NCBI GenBank assembly: GCA_017640605.1
Contig: JAEPQH010000020.1
Span: 32,001 to 65,451 of the forward strand
Source: Balneolaceae bacterium
GTDB lineage: Bacteria > Bacteroidota > Rhodothermia > Balneolales > Balneolaceae
Direction: 5' to 3'
Length of the DNA stretch: 33,451 bases
How positions within the stretch are numbered: the stretch's first letter is position 1; each line of letters opens with the position of its first letter. This document shows, in pieces, positions 24,929 through 32,440 of the stretch. Below the pieces are notes generated by a model that was given only the letters and a program-made list of their open reading frames with translations, made no database searches and was not told the origin of the DNA. The translations under genes were made by a program, and so were the position numbers.

Positions 24929-25621
24929 TCAAGACTCTTTGGATGAGACTTCTCTCATTTTTTTGCACTCGCAGTTCCTTCCGTATTCTACGCACAAGGG
25001 ATGATCAGGAGCCGAAGATAATCGAGCTTTGCAGGCATTTCGCCCATGATGAATAAGTAAATGAGAGAGGTCGGTCCAGTTTTCTTTAGGGAAAAGGGCC
25101 ATTAAGTCACGTTCAATTTTATCCGTGTTTTTCTTCTCCCGGGTAAGTCCAAATCGATTTGAAATACGTTTTACATGCGTATCAACCACAACGCCTTCAT
25201 TGATACCAAAGGCATTTCCCAGTACAACATTGGCGGTTTTTCGGGCGGCACCACGTAGGGTAAGTAACTCATCCATTGTTTTAGGTACTTCTCCGTTAAA
25301 TTCTTCTACCAAAGTTTTCGATGTTTCCTTCAACGAAAGTGCCTTGTTTCGATAGAATCCTGTAGTTCGCACTAATTCTTCGAGTTCTTCGAGTGGAGCT
25401 TCGGCCATTAATTCCGGAGTGGGATACGTCTCGAAAAGTGCGGGGGTGACTTTATTCACCCGAACATCAGTGCATTGCGCACTTAGAATGGTCGCAATCA
25501 ACAACTCGAATGCATTTCTGTGATCCAACTCGCAATGCGGATTTGGATAGTGTTGATACAGTTCATCGAGAATGTTAGCAGCTCTTTCTTTTTGTTGCTT
25601 ACTTTTTCGCGGGAGTTTCAT
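24929..25621 (-). CDS. nth: Endonuclease III (DNA glycosylase/AP lyase)
   Basis: A 230-residue base-excision repair enzyme that removes oxidised pyrimidines and nicks the abasic site. The HhH-GPD fold is clear: LLIATILSAQCTDVRVNKVTP, LRGAARKTANVVLGNAFG with catalytic Lys128, and VVVDTHVKRISNR with catalytic Asp147. Two departures stand out. The helix-hairpin-helix loop, usually LPGVGRK, reads LRGAARK. The C-terminal cysteines (197, 210, 217, 219) are spaced 12-6-1 instead of the usual 6-2-5 for the [4Fe-4S] loop. Catalytic residues are intact. It is downstream of the FKBP lipoprotein gene by 19 bases and is probably in its transcript. Confidence 0.93.
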   Translation of the reverse strand: MKLPRKSKQQKERAANILDELYQHYPNPHCELDHRNAFELLIATILSAQCTDVRVNKVTPALFETYPTPELMAEAPLEELEELVRTTGFYRNKALSLKETSKTLVEEFNGEVPKTMDELLTLRGAARKTANVVLGNAFGINEGVVVDTHVKRISNRFGLTREKKNTDKIERDLMALFPKENWTDLSHLLIHHGRNACKARLSSAPDHPLCVEYGRNCECKKMREVSSKES

Positions 25622-25640
25622 GGGATAAGCTTTGAGTTAG

Positions 25641-26120
25641 TTAATCAGCTACATAAAGCTTTATGGTAAACACTAAGTTCGAATTTGCGGGAATACTTGG
25701 GCGTTCTCGATCTCCATAAGCATAAACTGATGGAATGTATAAAGTGATTTCGCCTCTTTCTTTAATTAGCGGGATCCCGATTTGCCATCCCGCAATCAAG
25801 TTTCTGAGTCCAAATCCTACCGGTCGCGAACTGCTGTCAAACTCCGAGCCATCCGAAAGTAGGGTTCCGGTGTAATCCACCACTACATTACCACATAAAC
25901 CGGGTTTATCTCCATCTCCGGGATTAGCAATAACGTACCGAATACCGGAAGGATGCTCCTCGGCATTGATATTATTCTCTGCTAAGTACGAATCGATTGT
26001 GGCAATATCGGATGCAAGTTGATCGCGATCGACATTTAAGTTTGGTTCAACATCGCAATCCGAGCGATTGCAAGATATTGCAGTGGTAATTAGGAGTGAT
26101 AAGATGAGTAATTTGCGCAT
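25641..26120 (-). CDS. FKBP-type peptidyl-prolyl isomerase lipoprotein
   Basis: A 159-residue exported FKBP that speeds proline isomerisation during folding of envelope proteins. The lipoprotein signal MRKLLILSLLITTAIS-Cys17 fixes the start at the ATG at 26118-26120; the frame runs on to 26210 but that extension has no signal peptide. After a linker (18-55), the FKBP domain shows VVVDYTGTLLSDGSEFDSS, GLRNLIAGWQIGIPLIKERG, the YIPSVYAYGDRE active-site loop and the last strand LVFTIKLYVAD. Substrates are unknown. It lies between a MORN lipoprotein gene (86 bases upstream, with a terminator between) and nth. Confidence 0.88.
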   Translation of the reverse strand: MRKLLILSLLITTAISCNRSDCDVEPNLNVDRDQLASDIATIDSYLAENNINAEEHPSGIRYVIANPGDGDKPGLCGNVVVDYTGTLLSDGSEFDSSSRPVGFGLRNLIAGWQIGIPLIKERGEITLYIPSVYAYGDRERPSIPANSNLVFTIKLYVAD

Positions 26121-26139
26121 ATAAGAATTAGTTCGATAC

Positions 26140-26167
26140 AAAAATAAAGCCCTGCATAAGCAAGGCT
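26140..26167 (-). terminator. Terminator between the MORN and FKBP lipoprotein genes
   Basis: On the minus strand, AGCCTTGC pairs with GCAGGGCT (8 bp, one G-T) around loop TTAT, and TTATTTTTG follows. It ends 20 bases before the FKBP start codon. Confidence 0.7.
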
Positions 26168-26206
26168 CGAAAGTGTTAAAATAAGAAAGTATTGAGGTAG
26201 CTGAAA

Positions 26207-26926
26207 TCAACTATTGTTAAAGTCGACCACATATTGCCCCGGTTCGCTGATAATAATTTGAACCCGATTATCAATAAGTGATGTGTTCATCAGGTTAGGG
26301 ATTTTATAGCTTACAAAAAGTTCAAGCGGGTAAGATGGATTTTCGATGGTGTATTCTAACGTAGAATTTGTACCGGGTTGATTTGGCATGGTGCCGGATG
26401 AATGGCTGATAGTAAGATCAGAAATTACATTCTGTACATTTTCTCCATTTCTTCGAAAACGCAGAAATATTTTTCCGGTATAATCAGAGCCTTGTCTTCG
26501 AATAGAGGTAGATACTACACCACGTTGGTTTACAATTTTATGAGGTCGGTGATCATCTGAAATTACTTCAAGCTCACCTTCGTACCAAAAACCACTAACT
26601 ACTTGTTCTGCTCCATTTTCTACGTACTCGAGTGTTCCGTAGGAATATTGTTTACCTTGGCGCCAGCTGCCGGTGTATTGCCGTTCAGCATGCCAAACGT
26701 AAGTTCCTTCTCCGTGTGGATAACCGGCAACGAAATCACCTTCGTAAGTATGTAATCCCGATGCAACTCCATCGCCGTGGGCAAGACCATTTTTGCAATA
26801 CCCCTCATAATTTTCTGCTATAGAAGCTAATAGCACTTTGCACTCTTTATTGCTTTCACTGGAATGGTACACCGAAGCGCAAGACCATGAAAATAAACCA
26901 AACATTAAAATAGTAGCTATACGCAT
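26207..26926 (-). CDS. MORN-repeat lipoprotein
   Basis: A 239-residue lipoprotein. The signal MRIATILMFGLFSWS-Cys16 fixes the start at the ATG at 26924-26926. A TTG two codons earlier is the only other choice, and AAGG lies upstream of the ATG. Residues about 40-105 hold MORN repeats, clearest in GDGVASGLHTYEGDF, GYPHGEGTYVW and YTGSWRQGKQYSYGTLEY. The rest (about 120-239) is beta-rich and unassigned (YTGKIFLRFRRNGENVQNV, then LFVSYKIPN). This tail, ending in GQYVVDFNNS, resembles an immunoglobulin-like fold but I cannot name it. MORN repeats in bacteria are usually on surface proteins; their ligands are unknown. A terminator follows. Confidence 0.8.
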   Translation of the reverse strand: MRIATILMFGLFSWSCASVYHSSESNKECKVLLASIAENYEGYCKNGLAHGDGVASGLHTYEGDFVAGYPHGEGTYVWHAERQYTGSWRQGKQYSYGTLEYVENGAEQVVSGFWYEGELEVISDDHRPHKIVNQRGVVSTSIRRQGSDYTGKIFLRFRRNGENVQNVISDLTISHSSGTMPNQPGTNSTLEYTIENPSYPLELFVSYKIPNLMNTSLIDNRVQIIISEPGQYVVDFNNS

Positions 26927-27138
26927 ACTCAATACCTTAAATAAACTTAAAATTACTAGATCAATTCATTCGCAACGCCACTTGACTATCTTTTAGTATG
27001 ATTAATGCGCTGAAATAATTGATAAAATAACACATTTTCAATTACCGACGCTGTAACAAATAGTTTCAGTTTAAGATTCAGTATATGCAAACGGGTTTTC
27101 TAGTTTCACATACAACTAAAAAAGCAGATAAACTTTAA

Positions 27139-27173
27139 CCGTAACAGGCACAACCGAAATAGTGCCTGTACGG
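27139..27173 (-). terminator. Strong hairpin after pntB, likely transcription terminator or 3' stabiliser
   Basis: CCGTA-CAGGCAC pairs with GTGCCTG-TTACGG on the minus strand: 12 bp with a single-base bulge and a 10-nt loop. T residues after it are interrupted, and a T6 run follows only about 15 bases later, so termination is probable but not certain. The rest of the 262-base gap 26927-27188 shows no gene or other clear signal. Confidence 0.55.
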
Positions 27174-27188
27174 TGTATTTAATAGCTA

Positions 27189-28610
27189 CTAAACATCTTT
27201 CAAAGCTTCATTCAAAGCTTGTAGACTCTTTTTAGCATCCCCGAAAAACATTTGATTTTTCTCGGCATAGAATAAAGGGTTGTCGATGCCAGCATAACCA
27301 ACACTTAGCGATCGTTTGAAAACGATAGTTCGTTTGGCTTCGTCTACATCTAAAATCGGCATTCCATAAATAGGGCTGCCAGGTGAGGTTTTTGCCATCG
27401 GGTTTACCACATCATTCGCACCGATAATCAGTACCACATCAGTTGAAGCAAACTCCGGATTGATTTGATCCATATCGTATAATACATCGTAAGGCACATC
27501 TGCTTCGGCAAGTAGAACGTTCATGTGGCCCGGCATACGTCCTGCAACAGGGTGAACGCCATATTTAACCTGAACGCCTCGTTCCTCTAAATTCGCTGCA
27601 ACTTCTTTTACAATATGTTGCGCTTGTGCCACAGCAAGACCATAACCCGGTACAATTACCACTTTAGATGCATATGCAACCTGAATAGCTAAATCTTCTG
27701 CTGAGGTCTCACGAACCGATTTATCGCCATCGGCACCACCGCTACCACCGGAGGCTCCATCACCACCAAAGCTGCCAAAAATCACATTCGCTAACGAGCG
27801 ATTCATGGCTTTACACATGATGTTTGTGAGGATCAGTCCGGCGGCTCCAACTAACGCCCCGGAAACGATGAGCAAATTGTTCCCAAGTACAAAACCCGCC
27901 ATCGAAGCAGCGATCCCTGAGTACGAGTTAAGCAGCGAGATTACTACGGGCATGTCAGCTCCACCAATCGGGATAACTGAGGTAACACCGATAAGTAAAG
28001 AAACACCTAATATCACCCAGAAAAGTGTGGTATTAGCTGGATTTATGGTGTATAAAACAATCAAAACCAATACGGCAAACATCGAGCCGATGTTAATGAT
28101 GTTCAATCCCGGAAAAGTGATTGCATTACCCGAGATAAAGCCTTTCAATTTACCAAAGGCGATAAAACTACCGGTAAACGTTAACGAGCCGATGAACACA
28201 CTAAGGCCAATCGTAATCATTCCGGTAGAATCGATAGCACTTATGCTTTCGTAACGGGCAAGTTCTCCCCAGGCAACTAAAGCAGAGGCACCACCACCAA
28301 AACCGTTGAATACGGCAACTAGCTCGGGCATGGCGGTCATGGCTACTTTTTTAGCTAAAATTGCACCAATCAACCCACCAATCAACACGCCAATTATGAT
28401 AAGCTCGAAGGATACAATTTGTTGATCGAACAAAGTAACTACGATACCAATCAGCATCCCAATAGACGCCAGCATGTTACCACGGCGTGCAGTTTGTGGG
28501 GAGTTTAAAAGTTTAAGGCCACGAATAAAGAAGGCCGTAGCCACCAAATAAAGTAACTGGATTACATCAGGTAACCATGTGAGGACGGAATCAGGTAAAA
28601 ACTGGCTCAT
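27189..28610 (-). CDS. pntB: NAD(P) transhydrogenase subunit beta
   Basis: A 473-residue inner-membrane subunit of the proton-translocating transhydrogenase. The enzyme uses the proton gradient to move hydride from NADH to NADP+, supplying NADPH. The first 270 residues contain about eight or nine membrane helices. After a Gly/Ser-rich linker (GGDGASGGSGGADGDKS), the NADP-binding domain III begins, with VPGYGLAVAQAQHIVKE, VHPVAGRMPGHMNVLLAEA and IGANDVVNP, all diagnostic of PntB. Its start overlaps the pntAb stop by 4 nt (ATGA), so translation is coupled. Confidence 0.95.
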   Translation of the reverse strand: MSQFLPDSVLTWLPDVIQLLYLVATAFFIRGLKLLNSPQTARRGNMLASIGMLIGIVVTLFDQQIVSFELIIIGVLIGGLIGAILAKKVAMTAMPELVAVFNGFGGGASALVAWGELARYESISAIDSTGMITIGLSVFIGSLTFTGSFIAFGKLKGFISGNAITFPGLNIINIGSMFAVLVLIVLYTINPANTTLFWVILGVSLLIGVTSVIPIGGADMPVVISLLNSYSGIAASMAGFVLGNNLLIVSGALVGAAGLILTNIMCKAMNRSLANVIFGSFGGDGASGGSGGADGDKSVRETSAEDLAIQVAYASKVVIVPGYGLAVAQAQHIVKEVAANLEERGVQVKYGVHPVAGRMPGHMNVLLAEADVPYDVLYDMDQINPEFASTDVVLIIGANDVVNPMAKTSPGSPIYGMPILDVDEAKRTIVFKRSLSVGYAGIDNPLFYAEKNQMFFGDAKKSLQALNEALKDV

Positions 28611-28897
28611 TTGTCATCCTCCTTTTTCTTGAACATCTCCAACATTCGGTCGGTAACCATAAAACCACCTACCACATTAATGGATGCAAAAATGATGGCT
28701 GCTAATCCGAGATATTTGCCTAAATCGCCGCCAACTCCACCAGCAACAATTAAAGCTCCAACAATGGTGATGCCCGAAATAGCATTGGCACCACTCATCA
28801 GCGGAGTATGCAAGGTGGGAGGAACTTTCGAGATCAATTCAAAGCCGATAAAACAGGCCAATACAAATATGAATAAGGAAAAAATTAATGCGCTCAT
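28607..28897 (-). CDS. pntAb: NAD(P) transhydrogenase subunit alpha part 2 (membrane domain)
   Basis: A 96-residue membrane protein corresponding to the C-terminal membrane domain of the one-piece PntA of E. coli. It has three hydrophobic segments, with LISKVPPTLHTPLMSGANAI, the conserved stretch of this subunit, between the first two. The gene overlaps both neighbours by 4 nt (ATGA junctions). That gives the three-gene arrangement pntAa-pntAb-pntB used by many bacteria with split alpha subunits. Confidence 0.94.
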   Translation of the reverse strand: MSALIFSLFIFVLACFIGFELISKVPPTLHTPLMSGANAISGITIVGALIVAGGVGGDLGKYLGLAAIIFASINVVGGFMVTDRMLEMFKKKEDDK

Positions 28898-30024
28898 GCT
28901 TCTTTCGGTTTAAGTAATGGACTGATTATTTCACCTTGATGGGTGATGGTGGTATTGAGCAAAATTTCGTCTTCAAAATCGAAATTGGCTTTCTCTTCTT
29001 TGATTAGAAGATTCAATAACGCAAACATATTTTTTGAATACAGCATGCTTGCATGGTTGGCTAATTGGCTAGGCAGGTTAAGCGGACCAACAATATTTAC
29101 CTCGTGGGCTTTAACCACTTCCCCAGCTTTAGTGAGTTCACAGTTTCCGCCATTTTCAGCGGCAATGTCCACAATTACGGAACCGGGTTTCATATCTGCC
29201 ACCATTTCTTTGGTGATAAGAAGAGGAGCCGGCCGACCCGGAATTAAGGCCGTGGTTATCACGATGTCTGATTTTTTTACATGCTCGTGAATTACTTGCT
29301 TCTGCCTTTCCTGGCTATCTTTACTCAGTTCTTTCGCGTATCCACCTTTGGTTTCTGTGTCTTCTTCCTCAAGGGGAACTTCCACAAACTTGGCTCCAAG
29401 CGACTCAACTTGTTCTTTCACAACGGGGCGCACATCGTAGGCCTCAACCACAGCTCCGAGTTTTCGGCATGTTGCTATGGCTTGTAATCCCGCCACACCG
29501 GCGCCCAGAATTAAAGCTTTGGAGGGCGGAATCGTACCGGCCGCAGTCATCATCATGGGGAAATATTTATCCAAATGATTAGCTGCAAGTAGCGACGCTT
29601 TATAACCGGCAATGGAACTCATTGATGACAGTGCATCCATGTTTTGCGCCCTAGAGATACGCGGAATGGCATCCATCGCCAAGGCAGTGATACCTTTTGT
29701 TTTCAGCGTTTCAACCAATTCAGCATTTTGAAGTGCCCAAATAAAGCAAACAAGAATGCTGTTCTTTTTCATATGATCGAGGTCGGTTTGGGAGGGAGTT
29801 TGCACTGCCAATACCAAATCCGCCTCAGAAAATAAGGCAGTTCGATCTTTTACAATCGTTGCTCCTGCTTCGGCATATTGAGCATCCAAAAAATTCGATG
29901 CTAACCCGGCGTCGGATTCAACCCGAAGCTCCAGTCCTTTTTGAATTAATTTGCCTGCAATTTCGGGAATAATGGAAACCCGTTTTTCTAGCTCAGCAGT
30001 TTCTTTAGGAATTGCTACAATCAA
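28894..30024 (-). CDS. pntAa: NAD(P) transhydrogenase subunit alpha part 1 (NAD-binding)
   Basis: A 376-residue soluble subunit, related to alanine dehydrogenase, that binds NAD(H). MIVAIPKETAELEKRVSIIP opens the family's N-terminal domain. RAQNMDALSSMSSIAGYKA (126-144) is the PntA signature, and the Rossmann loop GAGVAGLQAIATCRKLGA starts at 174. The initiation codon is TTG (30022-30024), supported by a strong Shine-Dalgarno GGAGG 6 bases upstream and by the conserved N-terminus. The chain stops before the membrane part, which is a separate gene. The 205-base upstream region is shared with a divergent lipoprotein gene and contains an inverted repeat at 30067-30086. Confidence 0.94.
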   Translation of the reverse strand: MIVAIPKETAELEKRVSIIPEIAGKLIQKGLELRVESDAGLASNFLDAQYAEAGATIVKDRTALFSEADLVLAVQTPSQTDLDHMKKNSILVCFIWALQNAELVETLKTKGITALAMDAIPRISRAQNMDALSSMSSIAGYKASLLAANHLDKYFPMMMTAAGTIPPSKALILGAGVAGLQAIATCRKLGAVVEAYDVRPVVKEQVESLGAKFVEVPLEEEDTETKGGYAKELSKDSQERQKQVIHEHVKKSDIVITTALIPGRPAPLLITKEMVADMKPGSVIVDIAAENGGNCELTKAGEVVKAHEVNIVGPLNLPSQLANHASMLYSKNMFALLNLLIKEEKANFDFEDEILLNTTITHQGEIISPLLKPKEA

Positions 30025-30030
30025 TGATAA

Positions 30031-30035
30031 CCTCC
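30031..30035 (-). promoter_or_regulatory. Ribosome binding site that fixes the pntAa TTG start
   Basis: GGAGG on the minus strand, 6 bases before the TTG codon. No ATG or GTG with a comparable site is near, so this decides the start. Confidence 0.75.
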
Positions 30036-30066
30036 AACTTAGTTTGCCTCAACATAATGAAATTGA

Positions 30067-30086
30067 ACATTTACGCAAATAAATGT
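30067..30086. promoter_or_regulatory. Inverted repeat in the pntAa upstream region
   Basis: ACATTTA-CGCAAA-TAAATGT, with perfect 7-bp arms and a 6-nt spacer, 43 bases from the pntAa start. A smaller pair CGCT-TTTTT-AGCG (30092-30104) is next to it. A repressor or activator site for the transhydrogenase operon is likely, but the regulator is unknown. Confidence 0.4.
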
Positions 30087-30229
30087 GGGAGCGCTTTTTT
30101 AGCGAACCTGTTAAAAATCAATAGCATTGTTGAGAGTTTAGCGTTGTTGCATGTGCATCAAGCCACCTTAATGTGAGAAATTAATGTGAAGAAAATGTAT
30201 ACTAATGCAATAAACTTGGGGGAAATTCA

Positions 30230-30991
30230 ATGAAATACGTGTTACGAGGAATCCTGTTTATTGCGCTATGTGCTTCATTTGTAGCCTGCGACGATCTCGA
30301 ATTAGAAGGCGAGGATGCCGGAGAAGTTCGTGGACTGTGGCAAAAATTTGACCGAGAGGGCAGTAATGAATTTGTGCTCATTAGCGATACACGATTTGGA
30401 TTTTATTACTACAACGCAAACACAGGCTGTATGGAAACGGATGTGTATCGTGTAATACAGAGAGATGGCACGGGCTTTTTTCAAGTTATTAAAGATGACG
30501 GCAGTCCTCCGAAAGTATTCGCAGTTTCGTTGAACGGAGATCGAATTCATCTACGGGATATTGATAATACCCAACGTGATATCCAACGTTATTGGGCAAG
30601 CAACATTCAAAATATCGACGATTTTGCACCCGTGTGTTACAATCCGGCACTCACCGGAACGTGGCAGCTATCGAGCGATGAAATCGAAGAGTATCTGTCA
30701 ATAAGCAAGCAAATAGTAGAAATCGCTTCTTTTGATACTTTAGAAACTTGCTTCCAAAACTTTAAATTTGATGTTATTGATATAGATATGCCTGAAATGG
30801 TTATCCGTAATCAAGCGAATTCAACCGAAGAATTTAATTTAGATTTTGTACTTACAGATTCCATTTTAACGGTTACACGAAATGCTGCCGGGGCTAACTT
30901 TGAGTCGACCTATACCCCCGCAGATACATTAATCAGCGAATTAAATCCGTTTTGTAGTAATTCAAGTGAGAGCTCCTCCATCTATCGCTGA
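30230..30991 (+). CDS. Lipoprotein of unknown function
   Basis: A 253-residue protein with a lipoprotein signal (hydrophobic 8-18, SFVA-Cys20) followed by an acidic linker (DDLELEGEDAGEV). I do not recognise a family. The mature part seems to contain two similar beta-rich units. One starts at GLWQKFDREGSNEFVLISD (about 35) and the other at GTWQLSSDEIEEYLSISKQ (about 140). Both open with a G-x-W-Q motif and hold a Cys (NTGCMETDVYRV and LETCFQNFKF), as in small lipocalin-like domains of Bacteroidota envelope proteins. The start has a good ribosome site (GGGGG, 7 bases before the ATG). The upstream region has a doubled TTAATGTGA. It is monocistronic and divergent from pntAa. Confidence 0.7.
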   Translation: MKYVLRGILFIALCASFVACDDLELEGEDAGEVRGLWQKFDREGSNEFVLISDTRFGFYYYNANTGCMETDVYRVIQRDGTGFFQVIKDDGSPPKVFAVSLNGDRIHLRDIDNTQRDIQRYWASNIQNIDDFAPVCYNPALTGTWQLSSDEIEEYLSISKQIVEIASFDTLETCFQNFKFDVIDIDMPEMVIRNQANSTEEFNLDFVLTDSILTVTRNAAGANFESTYTPADTLISELNPFCSNSSESSSIYR

Positions 30992-31091
30992 ACAGATTAG
31001 GCTACTTCTATACTTCCTATAAACAAAAATAGGCAAGGGATTAGGAGCTATTTTCGTACCTTCAGGCACAAATTTTACAGCGTGAAGAATT

Positions 31092-32066
31092 ATGGAAGAC
31101 ATTGCCAACAAAACTTTTAAAGTAGTAATCATCGGAAGCGGTCCTGCCGGTTTAACGGCAGCTCTATATGCTGCACGTGCCGATCTGAATCCAATCGTTT
31201 TTGAAGGTCCGGAACCGGGCGGTCAGCTAATGACAACTACCGACGTGGAGAATTTCCCCGGTTACCCGAACGGTGTGATGGGACCTCAAATGATGCAGGA
31301 CTTCCGCGAACAAGCCACCAAGTTTGGTGCTGATTGTAGATATGGTTACGTAACCGATATCGAGTTTGGAGATCGTCCGTATAAACTCACCGTAGATGAG
31401 AAAACTGAGATTTATGCGCACACTATTATCATTTCTACCGGTGCTTCGGCAATGTGGCTGGGACTGGAAAGCGAAACCAAACTACGTGGAAAAGGAGTTT
31501 CAGCGTGTGCTACGTGTGATGGAGCTTTTTTCAGAAATCAACATGTAGTAATTGTTGGCGGTGGAGACACGGCCATGGAAGAAGCCACTTTCCTAACCAA
31601 GTTTGCCAGCAAAGTTACCGTTGTACATCGTAGAGATGAATTAAGAGCTTCAAAAGCGATGCAAGCTCGGGCTTTCGCTAACGAGAAAATCGAGTTTATG
31701 TGGGATAGTGAAGTCGAAGAGATTTTAGGTGATCAGGTTGTGGAAGGTGTTCGCATCAACAATAGAAAAACCGGAGAGAAAACAGTTTTAGAGGATGTTA
31801 CCGGAGTATTCGTAGCCATCGGACATAAACCTAATACTGATCTATTCAAAGGCGTGCTTACGATGGATGATGTTGGATATATCCAAACAAAAGGCCAATC
31901 CACAAAAACAGACCTGCCAGGAATTTTTGCCTGTGGTGATGCTATGGATGCCATCTATCGCCAGGCGGTTACTGCAGCCGGCACGGGTTGTAAAGCTGCA
32001 TTAGATGCCGAACATTATTTAGGAGAACTACCCAAAGAAGCCATCGCCGAAGAACATTGGAAGTGA
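31092..32066 (+). CDS. trxB: Thioredoxin reductase
   Basis: A 324-residue flavoprotein that reduces thioredoxin with NADPH. The FAD domain opens with VVIIGSGPAGLTAALYAARA (11-30). The NADPH domain contains the redox pair CATC (Cys139/Cys142) in SACATCDGAFF, and then VVIVGGGDTAMEEATFL and VTVVHRRDELRASK, where HRR marks NADPH preference. The C-terminal FAD motif GIFACGDAMDAIYRQAVTAAGTGCKAA is intact (only part quoted: GIFACGDAMD). Length matches low-molecular-weight TrxB. A weak promoter box TACCTTCA lies at 31057-31064. A degenerate inverted copy of the TCACCGAA-type repeat begins 10 bases after the stop codon. Confidence 0.96.
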   Translation: MEDIANKTFKVVIIGSGPAGLTAALYAARADLNPIVFEGPEPGGQLMTTTDVENFPGYPNGVMGPQMMQDFREQATKFGADCRYGYVTDIEFGDRPYKLTVDEKTEIYAHTIIISTGASAMWLGLESETKLRGKGVSACATCDGAFFRNQHVVIVGGGDTAMEEATFLTKFASKVTVVHRRDELRASKAMQARAFANEKIEFMWDSEVEEILGDQVVEGVRINNRKTGEKTVLEDVTGVFVAIGHKPNTDLFKGVLTMDDVGYIQTKGQSTKTDLPGIFACGDAMDAIYRQAVTAAGTGCKAALDAEHYLGELPKEAIAEEHWK

Positions 32067-32076
32067 TAGTTGATGT

Positions 32077-32104
32077 GGTGATTTGGTGATAAAGTGAGGT
32101 GATG
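32077..32104 (-). repeat. Degenerate inverted remnant of the TCACCGAA repeat
   Basis: GGTGATTTGGTGA (32077-32089) differs by one base from the reverse complement of TCACCGAATCACC, and GTGAGGTGATG follows. It faces the main arrays, so an RNA across this region could pair with them. Confidence 0.5.
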
Positions 32105-32133
32105 TTTTACTTTATTCCTTTCTATATGGAAAA

Positions 32134-32273
32134 TCTCTCGATCTGATGGCTTAGAGTCCGTCTGACCGATCTTAGGGGGAGAAAAAAATACTCGGCTTTA
32201 ACCCATCCATTAGACGAGAAATCCGTCAGATGGATTAATAAAGTATACATTTAATAATATTGATCTTACATTC
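32134..32273 (+). repeat. Dispersed structured repeat, core copy A
   Basis: About 140 bases that recur at 33167-33315 with roughly 15 mismatches, mostly transitions, and one 10-base insertion in the other copy. The core has two hairpins: stem 32138-32149/32158-32169 with an 8-nt loop, and a longer imperfect one around 32198-32238 (CCATC...GATGG with flanking TTAA). The core runs directly into the octamer array. The 374-base gap 32067-32440 holds only repeats of this kind. Confidence 0.8.
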
Positions 32274-32369
32274 TCACCGAATCACCGAATCACCGAATCA
32301 CCGAATCACCGAATCACCGAATCACCGAATCACCGAATCACCGAATCACCGAATCACCGAATCACCAAA
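32274..32369 (+). repeat. Octanucleotide tandem array TCACCGAA, 11 perfect units plus one degenerate
   Basis: Eleven identical units fill 32274-32361, followed by TCACCAAA and then two further decayed units (TCGGCGAG, TCACCATT). There are no spacers, so this is not a CRISPR. The unit is open in all three plus-strand frames. Confidence 0.95.
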
Positions 32370-32390
32370 TCGGCGAGTCACCATTTAATC

Positions 32391-32438
32391 TCTCGGTCTG
32401 ACGGCTTTCAGCACGTCTATTGGAAGAAATACTTTCAA
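32391..32438 (+). repeat. Dispersed structured repeat, truncated core copy A'
   Basis: Starts TCTCGGTCTGACGGCTTTCA, matching the beginning of the other cores. It keeps the 5' arm of hairpin 1 and part of the 3' arm, then a decayed GAAGAAATACT segment, and stops at the 3' end of the CPBP gene. No second hairpin and no octamer array. Confidence 0.6.
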
Positions 32439-32440
32439 TT

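Noticed and set aside
26121-26210. N-terminal extension of the FKBP to 26210
   Set aside because: The extension runs through the terminator hairpin and would bury the lipoprotein signal peptide.
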